A stretch of DNA of 38,729 nt, taken from positions 1 through 38,729 of the forward strand of contig CAZZBJ010000006.1 in the NCBI GenBank assembly GCA_964652805.1. The letters run 5' to 3'. The translations under genes and the position numbers were made by a program. The notes beneath the pieces are model-generated. The model did no database searches, was not told where the DNA came from, and was given only the letters and a program-made list of their open reading frames with translations. Shown here in pieces: positions 33,625 through 38,729 of the stretch. This stretch comes from Claveliimonas sp964652805. Its GTDB lineage: Bacteria; Bacillota; Clostridia; Lachnospirales; Lachnospiraceae. Every line of letters starts with the position of its first letter. Position 1 is the stretch's first letter.

Positions 33625-34121
33625 TTTCCCCCGGCAATCCTTTCATAGACAGTGAAATAATATTCCAGATCAAAATAGGTCTGCTCGTCGCTTGTCTTTG
33701 TCATCTTCCACTCCGGATCCGCGTCCAGGTCCGGAAACCAGGTGTCCGCATCGTAGGCGTGATCTGTTCTTGTCACGTAGGCTGTCCTGCACCAGGGGAG
33801 CAGGCTCCTGTAAATGCTCTCCCCGCCGATGACAAAGATGTCCTCCCGGGGATATTTTTTTAACTCCTCCATGAGCTCCTCCATAGAATGGACGATGACG
33901 GCCTCCCCCGCCTGGTAGTTCGGGTCCGTGGTGAGCACAATGTTGATCCTCTTCTTCAGGGGCTGTCCGCCAGGAAAGCTCTCCAGCGTCTTTCTGCCCA
34001 TAACCACCACTTTTCCCGTAGTAGTCTCCCGGAAAAATTTCATATCCTGGGGAATACTGACAAGAAGTCTGTTGTCCTTGCCAATGGCCCAGTTCTTATC
34101 TGCATTTACGATCAAATTCAT
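33621..34121 (-). CDS. folA: dihydrofolate reductase
   Basis: DHFR of 166 residues that regenerates tetrahydrofolate with NADPH. The start MNLIVNADKNWAIGKDNRLL carries the substrate-loop motif, with the acidic catalytic residue in IPQDMKFFRETT. VVMGRKTLESFPGG and IFVIGGESIYRSLLPW are the NADPH-binding motifs. The length is normal for chromosomal enzymes. It starts 27 bases after thyA, with AAGGAGG between; the pairing is functional, since thymidylate synthase makes the dihydrofolate that this enzyme reduces. Confidence 0.96.
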   Translation of the reverse strand: MNLIVNADKNWAIGKDNRLLVSIPQDMKFFRETTTGKVVVMGRKTLESFPGGQPLKKRINIVLTTDPNYQAGEAVIVHSMEELMEELKKYPREDIFVIGGESIYRSLLPWCRTAYVTRTDHAYDADTWFPDLDADPEWKMTKTSDEQTYFDLEYYFTVYERIAGGK

Positions 34122-34148
34122 AACGTCCTCCTTATTTTCTCCCCTGTT

Positions 34149-34997
34149 TTATATAGCTACCGGTATATTCTTAATCTGCTCATGGGTGTTGTAATCAATG
34201 AGCTTCACATCATCCGGCGTGAAGTCATAAAAGTCCTTCACCTCCGGGTTGAGCCAGAACCGGGGAGCCGCAAAGGGCTCCCTGGCGATCAGCTCCTCCA
34301 CCATGGGGATGTGCCTGTCGTAGATGTGGGCGTCCGCAATCACGTGGAGCAGTTCGCCTGCCTGCATGTCGCACACCTGGGCCAGCATGTGGAGCAGCAC
34401 CGCGTACTGGCACACATTCCAGTTGTTTGCCGTCAGCACGTCCTGGGAGCGCTGGTTCAGGATACCGTTCAGGGTGAGCCTGTCGCTGTCCTTTTCCCTG
34501 GTCACATTGAAGGTCATGCTGTAGGCGCAGGGATAGAGCCCCATCTCGTGGAGGTCCTGGTGCACGTACATGTTGGTCATGATGCGCCTGCTGTAGGGGT
34601 TGTTCTTCAGATCATAGATGACCCGGTCCACCTGGTCCATCATCCCCTCCTTATACTGGTGCTTCACCTGCATCTGATAGCCGTAGGCTTTCCCGATGAA
34701 CCCGTTCTCATCTGCCCAGCTGTCCCAGATGTGGGAGTGGAGGTCGTGGATGTTGTTGGATTTCCGCTGCCAGATCCACAAAAGCTCGTCCGTGCAGCTC
34801 TTGATGGCTGTCCGGCGCAGGGTCAGGGCCGGAAATTCCTTTGACAGGTCGTACCTGTTCACCACGCCAAATTTCTTGATGGTGTAGGCGGAGGTTCCGT
34901 CCTCCCACACAGGGCGTACCTTCTCTCCCTCCGTGCTGGTGCCGTTGTCTATGATGTCCCGACACATATGGATAAATACTTGATCTGCGTAACTCAT
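34149..34997 (-). CDS. thyA: thymidylate synthase
   Basis: ThyA-type thymidylate synthase of 282 residues that methylates dUMP using methylene-tetrahydrofolate. The nucleophile is probably the cysteine in GLYPCAYSMTF, followed by LNQRSQDVLTANNWNVCQYA for nucleotide binding and HIYDRHIPMVEELI near the C-terminus. This is a divergent branch; E. coli has PCH at the nucleophile. The start at 34997 has GGAGGAG before it. The frame stays open 56 codons upstream, but that part covers the promoter. It is the first gene of thyA-folA-glycosyltransferase-PHP. Confidence 0.93.
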   Translation of the reverse strand: MSYADQVFIHMCRDIIDNGTSTEGEKVRPVWEDGTSAYTIKKFGVVNRYDLSKEFPALTLRRTAIKSCTDELLWIWQRKSNNIHDLHSHIWDSWADENGFIGKAYGYQMQVKHQYKEGMMDQVDRVIYDLKNNPYSRRIMTNMYVHQDLHEMGLYPCAYSMTFNVTREKDSDRLTLNGILNQRSQDVLTANNWNVCQYAVLLHMLAQVCDMQAGELLHVIADAHIYDRHIPMVEELIAREPFAAPRFWLNPEVKDFYDFTPDDVKLIDYNTHEQIKNIPVAI

Positions 34998-35088
34998 ATT
35001 CTCCTCCGTTCTCCTCCGCATGCTGTCTGTCCGTGTCTGTCCGGCCGTCTGTTCTGGCCGCAGACATTGTTTTGCGGACACTATGAGT

Positions 35089-35117
35089 ATTATAGCAGTT
35101 TGGGGCCGCTTCTTCAA
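35089..35117 (-). promoter_or_regulatory. thyA operon promoter
   Basis: TTGAAG (35112-35117), 17 bases, then a perfect TATAAT (35089-35094), about 90 bases before the thyA start. The leader in between holds no recognised riboswitch. Confidence 0.85.
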
Positions 35118-35145
35118 CCACTGCTGAACCTTCCTGCAGACGAAC

Positions 35146-35178
35146 AAAAGGGAAGCTATTTTCATCAGCTTCCCTTTT
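35146..35178 (-). terminator. terminator of the DUF3793-flavodoxin-DUF2325 operon
   Basis: AAAAGGGAAGCT and AGCTTCCCTTTT form a perfect stem around a nine-base loop, with U-rich tails on both strands. It lies between the DUF2325 stop and the thyA promoter. Confidence 0.85.
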
Positions 35179-35244
35179 CCCGTTCTTGTTATTTTCTTTT
35201 GTTATTCTCTTTTGCTGTTCCCGTCTGGCGCGGCAGTCTCCGGG

Positions 35245-35526
35245 CTAACTGCAGCACTCCTTGAGAATTCCGTCCAGCGCACTGGCGCTGCTGCTGTGGG
35301 ATCGCTCCACGCGCACATCATGGCGCTCCGCCTCCCTGAGTGCGCAATGAACCATCTTGTGGGCCACAGTGGATGTGAAAAGAATGATCAGGTCCGGCTG
35401 TCCGATCTGTGTCTTCAGATTGCCGGCCATCCTCGTAAATACCTTTGCCTTACATTTATACTTTCTGCAGATTTCCTTGTACTGACATTCCATCCGCTCG
35501 TTTCCGCCTATGATGACAACGCTCAT
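35245..35526 (-). CDS. DUF2325 family protein
   Basis: Small protein of 93 residues beginning MSVVIIGGNERMECQYKEIC, the pattern of DUF2325, with HKMVHCALREAERHDV in the middle and a Cys-Cys near the C-terminus. It looks like a compact Rossmann-like fold with several cysteines, so a redox or metal role is possible, but no function is known to me. AGGAGGG precedes the ATG. It is the third gene behind the Fur box, 36 bases after flavodoxin, which suggests a part in iron limitation. Confidence 0.8.
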   Translation of the reverse strand: MSVVIIGGNERMECQYKEICRKYKCKAKVFTRMAGNLKTQIGQPDLIILFTSTVAHKMVHCALREAERHDVRVERSHSSSASALDGILKECCS

Positions 35527-35562
35527 GTCCGCCCTCCTTTCATCCGGGCCGCCTGCTGCCTG

Positions 35563-35997
35563 CTATTCTGCCGCTTTCGCCAGGGCCTCTCCGGCCTTCT
35601 CACATGCATTGAGGGCCTCCTCGTCGGGCGTCTCGTTTGCGATCACGCCCTGTCCGCCGACGAGCGTGGAACCGGCTCCCTTCATCCTGTCCTCCCAGGT
35701 ACGCATCCACTCTCCGTCGCCCCAGCCATAGGAGCCAAAGAGAAGGATCGTTTTCCCGGAAACCATGCCCTCCAGGGCCTGCACGAAGGGCTCCATCTCG
35801 GACTCCTCCAGCTCCTCCGCACCCATAGATGGGCATCCAAGGGCAAATACATCCCCCGCGGCGATCTTTTCCGGGTCCGCCTGATCCACAGACAGAAGCT
35901 CCGCCTCCGCCCCGCCTTTCTCGATGCCCTTTACAACAGCCTCTGCCATGGCCTGCGTGTTTCCGGTTCCGCTCCAATATACAACTGCTATGCTCAT
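35563..35997 (-). CDS. flavodoxin
   Basis: Short-chain flavodoxin of 144 residues. It carries electrons on FMN and commonly replaces ferredoxin when iron is scarce. The phosphate loop is YWSGTGNTQAMAEAV at residues 7-21. GCPSMGAEELEESEMEPF and GSYGWGDGEWMRTWEDRM hold the ring-stacking loops. I start at 35997, where AAGGAGG precedes MSIAVVYW; the frame continues 20 codons upstream into the DUF3793 gene end. Its place behind a Fur box fits iron-starvation expression. Confidence 0.95.
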   Translation of the reverse strand: MSIAVVYWSGTGNTQAMAEAVVKGIEKGGAEAELLSVDQADPEKIAAGDVFALGCPSMGAEELEESEMEPFVQALEGMVSGKTILLFGSYGWGDGEWMRTWEDRMKGAGSTLVGGQGVIANETPDEEALNACEKAGEALAKAAE

Positions 35998-36031
35998 AGT
36001 TTCTGTATCCTCCTTGCCTTTTGAGAAATCG

Positions 36032-36628
36032 TCAGGCTGCCCGGACGGCGATCTCACTCATCTCTTTTCCCTGGAGGAGCTCTCTTACAGCACAGTCCCT
36101 GGCCCTATCGTAGGCCCGGAACAGCTCCTTCGCCCCGTCCGGATCGTGATATACCTTCCAGTAGCCTGACAGCAGATAATCTCTTCCGCCATTCTGGATA
36201 AATCCTTCCACATCGGCCAGAGGGTAGTCCAGGAAAACGCCGATCTCATGGGGAAAGACCATCTCCTGACCGGCATACATGCCAATCCTGTCCGCCAGTC
36301 TCTCCAGCATTCCTTCGGCGGTGCCCTCCGCATAGCCAAAACCCGCCAGAAATTCCACATTTTCCCGGCGGCTTATATGCCGCTCAAAGGTGACCTTCCT
36401 GTACAAGAACACAAGGCATCTGTCTTTTCTTGCAGCCAGCACCCTGTAGGATATCCCTGTCCCAGCCAGCACCTTCTCAAGCATCTCTCCCGCCTGGAAG
36501 GGAAGATTGATGATGGCGGCGGCCTTGATCCCCTTCAGGAAGGGGGCACACTGTAATACAAGCTGTGATCGGAGTCTTTGCTCCCGGTCACATTCGAACA
36601 GAAGATATGAGATCACTTCAACCGGCAT
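36032..36628 (-). CDS. DUF3793 family protein
   Basis: Protein of 198 residues with the DUF3793 signature FPHEIGVFLDYPLADVEGFI and GRDYLLSGYWKVYHD. Its function is unknown. No membrane segment or secretion signal is visible. The start at 36628 is chosen because TTGGAGG lies just before that ATG; an upstream ATG at 36661 lies inside the Fur box. It leads the operon, 34 bases ahead of flavodoxin. Fur control and the flavodoxin partner suggest a role when iron is limiting. Confidence 0.87.
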   Translation of the reverse strand: MPVEVISYLLFECDREQRLRSQLVLQCAPFLKGIKAAAIINLPFQAGEMLEKVLAGTGISYRVLAARKDRCLVFLYRKVTFERHISRRENVEFLAGFGYAEGTAEGMLERLADRIGMYAGQEMVFPHEIGVFLDYPLADVEGFIQNGGRDYLLSGYWKVYHDPDGAKELFRAYDRARDCAVRELLQGKEMSEIAVRAA

Positions 36629-36645
36629 AGGTTCCTCCAATATTT

Positions 36646-36660
36646 TGAAATTGATTATCA
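36646..36660 (-). promoter_or_regulatory. Fur box
   Basis: TGAAATT-G-ATTATCA matches the 7-1-7 Fur consensus TGATAAT-n-ATTATCA at five of seven bases in one arm and all seven in the other. It lies a few bases after the expected transcription start, so Fur with iron would block the operon. Confidence 0.82.
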
Positions 36661-36672
36661 TTTGCTTTTATT

Positions 36673-36701
36673 AATATACCATAAATGAAAACGCCTTTCA
36701 A
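36673..36701 (-). promoter_or_regulatory. promoter of the DUF3793-flavodoxin-DUF2325 operon
   Basis: TTGAAA (36696-36701), 17 bases, TATATT (36673-36678). The Fur box begins about 13 bases past the -10. Confidence 0.85.
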
Positions 36702-36742
36702 TATTTATATTGATAAATTTTCTCAATACAGTTCCGGCGCAT

Positions 36743-36776
36743 AAAAAAGTGGCCCGTCCCGTCAGGGATCAGCCAC
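36743..36776 (-). terminator. terminator of folT-marR
   Basis: GTGGC, then TCCC-TGAC-GGGA, then GCCAC fold into a two-part stem followed by TTTTTT in the mRNA sense. The stem includes the MarR stop codon. Confidence 0.85.
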
Positions 36777-37193
36777 ATTGTACAGCACCTTGTCCAGCAT
36801 TTTCCGCAATGCCTGCACTTCCTTTTTTGTCATGCCGATGGTCAGCCTCTTGTCCACCTTTTTCCGGTCAGCCTCCATCCGCCTGCGGATGTCGTAGGCC
36901 TTCTCAGTCAGGTAAATTTTTTTGCACCGCTTATCCTTTGTGCTGGGAACGATCAGGATGTACCCCTTCTCGTCCAGCCGCTTCAAAAGCCCTGTCACCG
37001 TGGGGTTTTTGAGGCTGAGAGCCCGCTCCACATCCTTCTGGTTGATCTCCTCCTTCCAGCTGTGGAACAGATAGTCCAGCACCGCACACTGGGACGCCGT
37101 AATACCCAGCGCGCGCAGGCTGTTGTTGACCTCTTTCTCATATACGTTGTTGATCTGTTTGAACAGAAAACCAAGGGGGCGTTTTTCCTGCAT
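36762..37193 (-). CDS. MarR family transcriptional regulator
   Basis: Winged-helix regulator of 143 residues. The recognition region is EINQKDVERALSLKNPTVTG, the wing is EKGYILIVPSTKDKRCKKIYLT, and helices at both ends form the dimer. The starting pattern GFLFKQINNVYEK is common in clostridial members. Its ligand is unknown. It begins 15 bases after folT, so it is made from the same riboswitch-controlled mRNA. Targets could be the operon itself or the adjacent flavodoxin operon; neither is shown by sequence. Confidence 0.92.
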   Translation of the reverse strand: MQEKRPLGFLFKQINNVYEKEVNNSLRALGITASQCAVLDYLFHSWKEEINQKDVERALSLKNPTVTGLLKRLDEKGYILIVPSTKDKRCKKIYLTEKAYDIRRRMEADRKKVDKRLTIGMTKKEVQALRKMLDKVLYNVADP

Positions 37194-37208
37194 GTGATCA
37201 CCCTTTCT

Positions 37209-37772
37209 CTATTTGGCCGCTCCCTGCAGAGCGTGGAACACTCTGGCCCGCCCCAGTACCCTGGCAATCGTATAGTAGAGCAGGATGTCTATGGGAAGGA
37301 GGATTGCCTCCTTCAACACTCTGGCCGGCAGAAGAGCCCCAAAGGCATTNNNNNNNNNNACGGTGAGCCAGTAGGTGTTGAGGAGCAGATTGACAAACAC
37401 CGTCACCAGCGCATTTGCCGCAATGACTCTCTTCAGGCTGAGGGGGCGCTTGTAGAGCGCCGCACCGTAGATCACGCCGCCCAGGAGAGCGCTCACCGTA
37501 AATCCGGGAAAAAACGCTCCCACCGGCTTCACCAGATATTTCGCAATGTCCGCCAGAGCCGCCAGAAGTCCGCCCGCCGCCGGCCCGAAGAGCATGCCGG
37601 TCAGCTCGTTGGGGATAAAGGCAAAGCCGATCTTCAGAAAGTCCCCCACCTGCACAGTGGCGCAAAAACCAAGGACCACCGCCAGGGCCAGCATCATGGC
37701 CATGACCGAGAGCTTCCTCACATCCTGCAGCTCCCCGAGAGAGTCTGCAAACAGCTGTCTCGTTTTTTTCAT
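37209..37772 (-). CDS. folT: ECF transporter substrate-binding subunit for folate
   Basis: S component of an energy-coupling-factor transporter, about 187 residues, six hydrophobic segments. It captures folate outside and needs the shared EcfA/A'/T module, not in this window. The family run KLSVMAMMLALAVVLGF and FIPNELTGMLFGPAAGGLLA is clear, and FPGFTVSALLGGVIYG follows. The start at 37772 has AAAGGAGG before it; the frame extends upstream only because the riboswitch happens to lack stops. Ten undetermined bases fall in the coding part without shifting the frame. The THF riboswitch upstream backs the folate assignment. Confidence 0.93.
   Translation of the reverse strand: MKKTRQLFADSLGELQDVRKLSVMAMMLALAVVLGFCATVQVGDFLKIGFAFIPNELTGMLFGPAAGGLLAALADIAKYLVKPVGAFFPGFTVSALLGGVIYGAALYKRPLSLKRVIAANALVTVFVNLLLNTYWLTXXXXNAFGALLPARVLKEAILLPIDILLYYTIARVLGRARVFHALQGAAK
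37350..37359. other. ten undetermined bases inside folT
   Basis: The N run replaces part of four codons between YWLT and NAFGALLPAR. The flanking frame is kept and the first codon is GTN (valine). Relatives have four similar residues here, so the run probably has its true length. Confidence 0.9.
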
Positions 37773-37776
37773 AAAA

Positions 37777-37826
37777 AAATACCTCCTTTCGAAGTAGTCC
37801 TTAAAGCTACCCATAAGCAGGTATTT
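37777..37826 (-). promoter_or_regulatory. repeat that can mask the folT ribosome site
   Basis: AAATACCT (mRNA sense, 37819-37826) and AGGTATTT (37777-37784) form a perfect eight-pair stem covering the 3' part of AAAGGAGG. An alternative inner stem GTAG/CTAC lies between them. It is the likely expression platform of the riboswitch. Confidence 0.6.
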
Positions 37827-37839
37827 CTGTCTATGTGTA

Positions 37840-37938
37840 GCAGCGGGATGCGGAACATGTACCGCAAGCACTCTTGCTTTTCGTCCGGCTGGCAACTCCC
37901 CGTCCATCCGGCACTTAACGCACATCTTCCTACTCTGC
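37840..37938 (-). promoter_or_regulatory. tetrahydrofolate riboswitch
   Basis: In the mRNA sense the leader shows the class marks in order: GCAGAGTAG, GCGTTAAGTGCC, GGGGAGTTGCC, GACGAAAAG, CTTGCGGTACAT and CCGCATCCCGCTGC. The first and last segments pair as the closing stem, and GATGTGCG with TGCGGTACAT as the next. It directly precedes folT, the usual target. Folate excess should lower uptake. Confidence 0.93.
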
Positions 37939-37965
37939 TTCGTCTGTTTGATTGTTTACAGGGTC

Positions 37966-37994
37966 ATTGTAGCACACTTTCCCCGCCAGGGCAA
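37966..37994 (-). promoter_or_regulatory. folT promoter
   Basis: TTGCCC (37989-37994), 17 bases, TACAAT (37966-37971), placing the start just ahead of the riboswitch. Confidence 0.65.
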
Positions 37995-38007
37995 TGCCGC
38001 GGGGAAA
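37978..38007. repeat. perfect inverted repeat across the folT promoter
   Basis: TTTCCCCGC and GCGGGGAAA, nine bases each around a 12-base loop, enclose the -35 hexamer. With no T run beyond it, it is either a poor terminator for the homoserine dehydrogenase gene or an operator for folT, for example for the MarR protein. Confidence 0.5.
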
Positions 38008-38072
38008 GATAGTCTCTCAAGTTTGTCTCAGAAGCTGATCACAGAAGTCTGTCTCAAAATCCGGCCCCAAAT

Positions 38073-38729
38073 CTAGTAGCTGCGGATCACGCTGCTGATC
38101 TCCTGCACAGGCTCCAGCTTTTTCAGATCCTCCAAGGCCTCGCTCATATGGTACTCCTTCACGTCCTCGGTGACGATGACAAGTTCCGCGCTTTCCTTTG
38201 TGATCACCTTCTGCACCACCTTGGAGATACTCACCTTGTGCCCGCCAAGCTCTCCGGCAATGGCCGCCAGTACGCCGGGACGGTTGATCACCTGCATGCG
38301 AATGAAGAACTTATTTTTCACATCCCGAAACTGCTTCACCGGCACAGAGCGATAGCAGCCGCAACCGATCCTTCCCGTGCAGCCGTACTCCATGTTCCGC
38401 ATCACGTCGATGATATCCCCCACCACAGCGCTGGCCGTGGGAAACTCCCCGGCTCCCCGTCCGTAGAACATGACGTCGTCCACTGCGTCGCCGTGGACAA
38501 AGACCGCATTGAAGGCGCCTCTGATCGTGGCAAGGGGATGGTGTGCCGGGAACAGCATGGGACACACATAGGCCTCAATCTGCTCCTGTCTCTCCCTGGC
38601 AATACCCAGGAGCTTGATCACGCAGTCAAATTCCTTGGCGTATTTTATATCGCTGGAGGAGATTTTTGTAATCCCCTCCGTATACACGTCGTCAAAGACT
38701 ACCGGAGAGTGGAAGGCTATGGAGGCCAG
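38073..38729 (-). CDS. hom: homoserine dehydrogenase, C-terminal half, cut by the window
   Basis: The frame runs open to the last base; 218 codons are visible. It starts mid-domain with LASIAFHSPVVFDDVYTEGI, the conserved catalytic region, and contains TASAVVGDIIDV. The last 80 residues are an ACT domain (FFIRMQVINRPGVLAAIAGEL) that usually mediates threonine inhibition. The enzyme reduces aspartate semialdehyde to homoserine for threonine and methionine. The N-terminal NAD(P) fold lies outside the window. Confidence 0.94.
   Translation of the reverse strand: MASIAFHSPVVFDDVYTEGITKISSSDIKYAKEFDCVIKLLGIARERQEQIEAYVCPMLFPAHHPLATIRGAFNAVFVHGDAVDDVMFYGRGAGEFPTASAVVGDIIDVMRNMEYGCTGRIGCGCYRSVPVKQFRDVKNKFFIRMQVINRPGVLAAIAGELGGHKVSISKVVQKVITKESAELVIVTEDVKEYHMSEALEDLKKLEPVQEISSVIRSY

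Noticed and set aside
1..38729. CRISPR array, prophage, toxin-antitoxin pair or tRNA
   Set aside because: I saw no regularly spaced repeats, phage genes, paired small genes or tRNA-like folds.

Overview
The window looks like part of a Firmicutes chromosome, most likely a Lachnospiraceae-type clostridium (an inference from gene families, not from any search). Supporting signs are near-perfect AGGAGG ribosome sites, TTGACA/TATAAT promoters with 17-base spacing, the hrcA-grpE-dnaK-dnaJ order with a CIRCE operator, a T-box leader, a tetrahydrofolate riboswitch, a clostridial-type glutamate dehydrogenase, and a single-chain PurL with a fused glutaminase. Most of it is housekeeping DNA, nearly all on the minus strand. 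There is no prophage, CRISPR array, rRNA or tRNA.

Layout. 1-7.7 kb: a short unknown gene end, gdhA with a leader hairpin, purL, a TIGR01906-type membrane protein and a divergent LysR regulator. 7.7-12.7 kb: a DNA-damage block. A radical-SAM DNA-repair protein and its DUF4130 partner are driven by a promoter with two LexA (SOS) boxes; next comes a Rad3-type helicase with an N-terminal nuclease-like domain, split by an in-frame amber codon and carrying its own almost leaderless promoter. A decayed insertion-sequence remnant lies just beyond the SOS promoter. 12.7-18.5 kb: mrp, ridA, an ornithine cyclodeaminase-family gene, an iron alcohol dehydrogenase whose ribosome site lies in a long hairpin, a fructokinase and a GH32 sucrose hydrolase that has lost its nucleophile motif. 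18.7-23.9 kb: the heat-shock operon. 24-27.1 kb: an RluA-type pseudouridine synthase, a broken XRE regulator, and a two-gene molybdopterin operon (MOSC-MogA fusion, moaA). 27.2-27.7 kb: an ABC transporter collapsed by deletions into one small frame, still behind an intact promoter and operator. 27.8-31.7 kb: branched-chain amino acid genes (ilvE, ilvN, ilvB) with a T-box leader on ilvB. 31.7-35.1 kb: a PHP phosphoesterase, a glycosyltransferase, dihydrofolate reductase and thymidylate synthase. 35.2-36.7 kb: a Fur-boxed operon (DUF3793, flavodoxin, DUF2325). 36.7-38 kb: folate transporter folT and a MarR regulator under a THF riboswitch. The end holds the 3' part of homoserine dehydrogenase.

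Two themes stand out. Folate genes (thyA, dfrA, riboswitch-controlled folT) cluster within 4 kb. Several loci are decaying (helicase, GH32, ABC transporter, XRE gene, transposase), each leaving a readable scar beside intact regulatory DNA. I see no wholly new system. The best leads are the SOS-controlled repair operon, the ribosome-site hairpin before the alcohol dehydrogenase, the Fur-controlled DUF3793/flavodoxin/DUF2325 trio, and a cysteine-rich insertion in acetolactate synthase.
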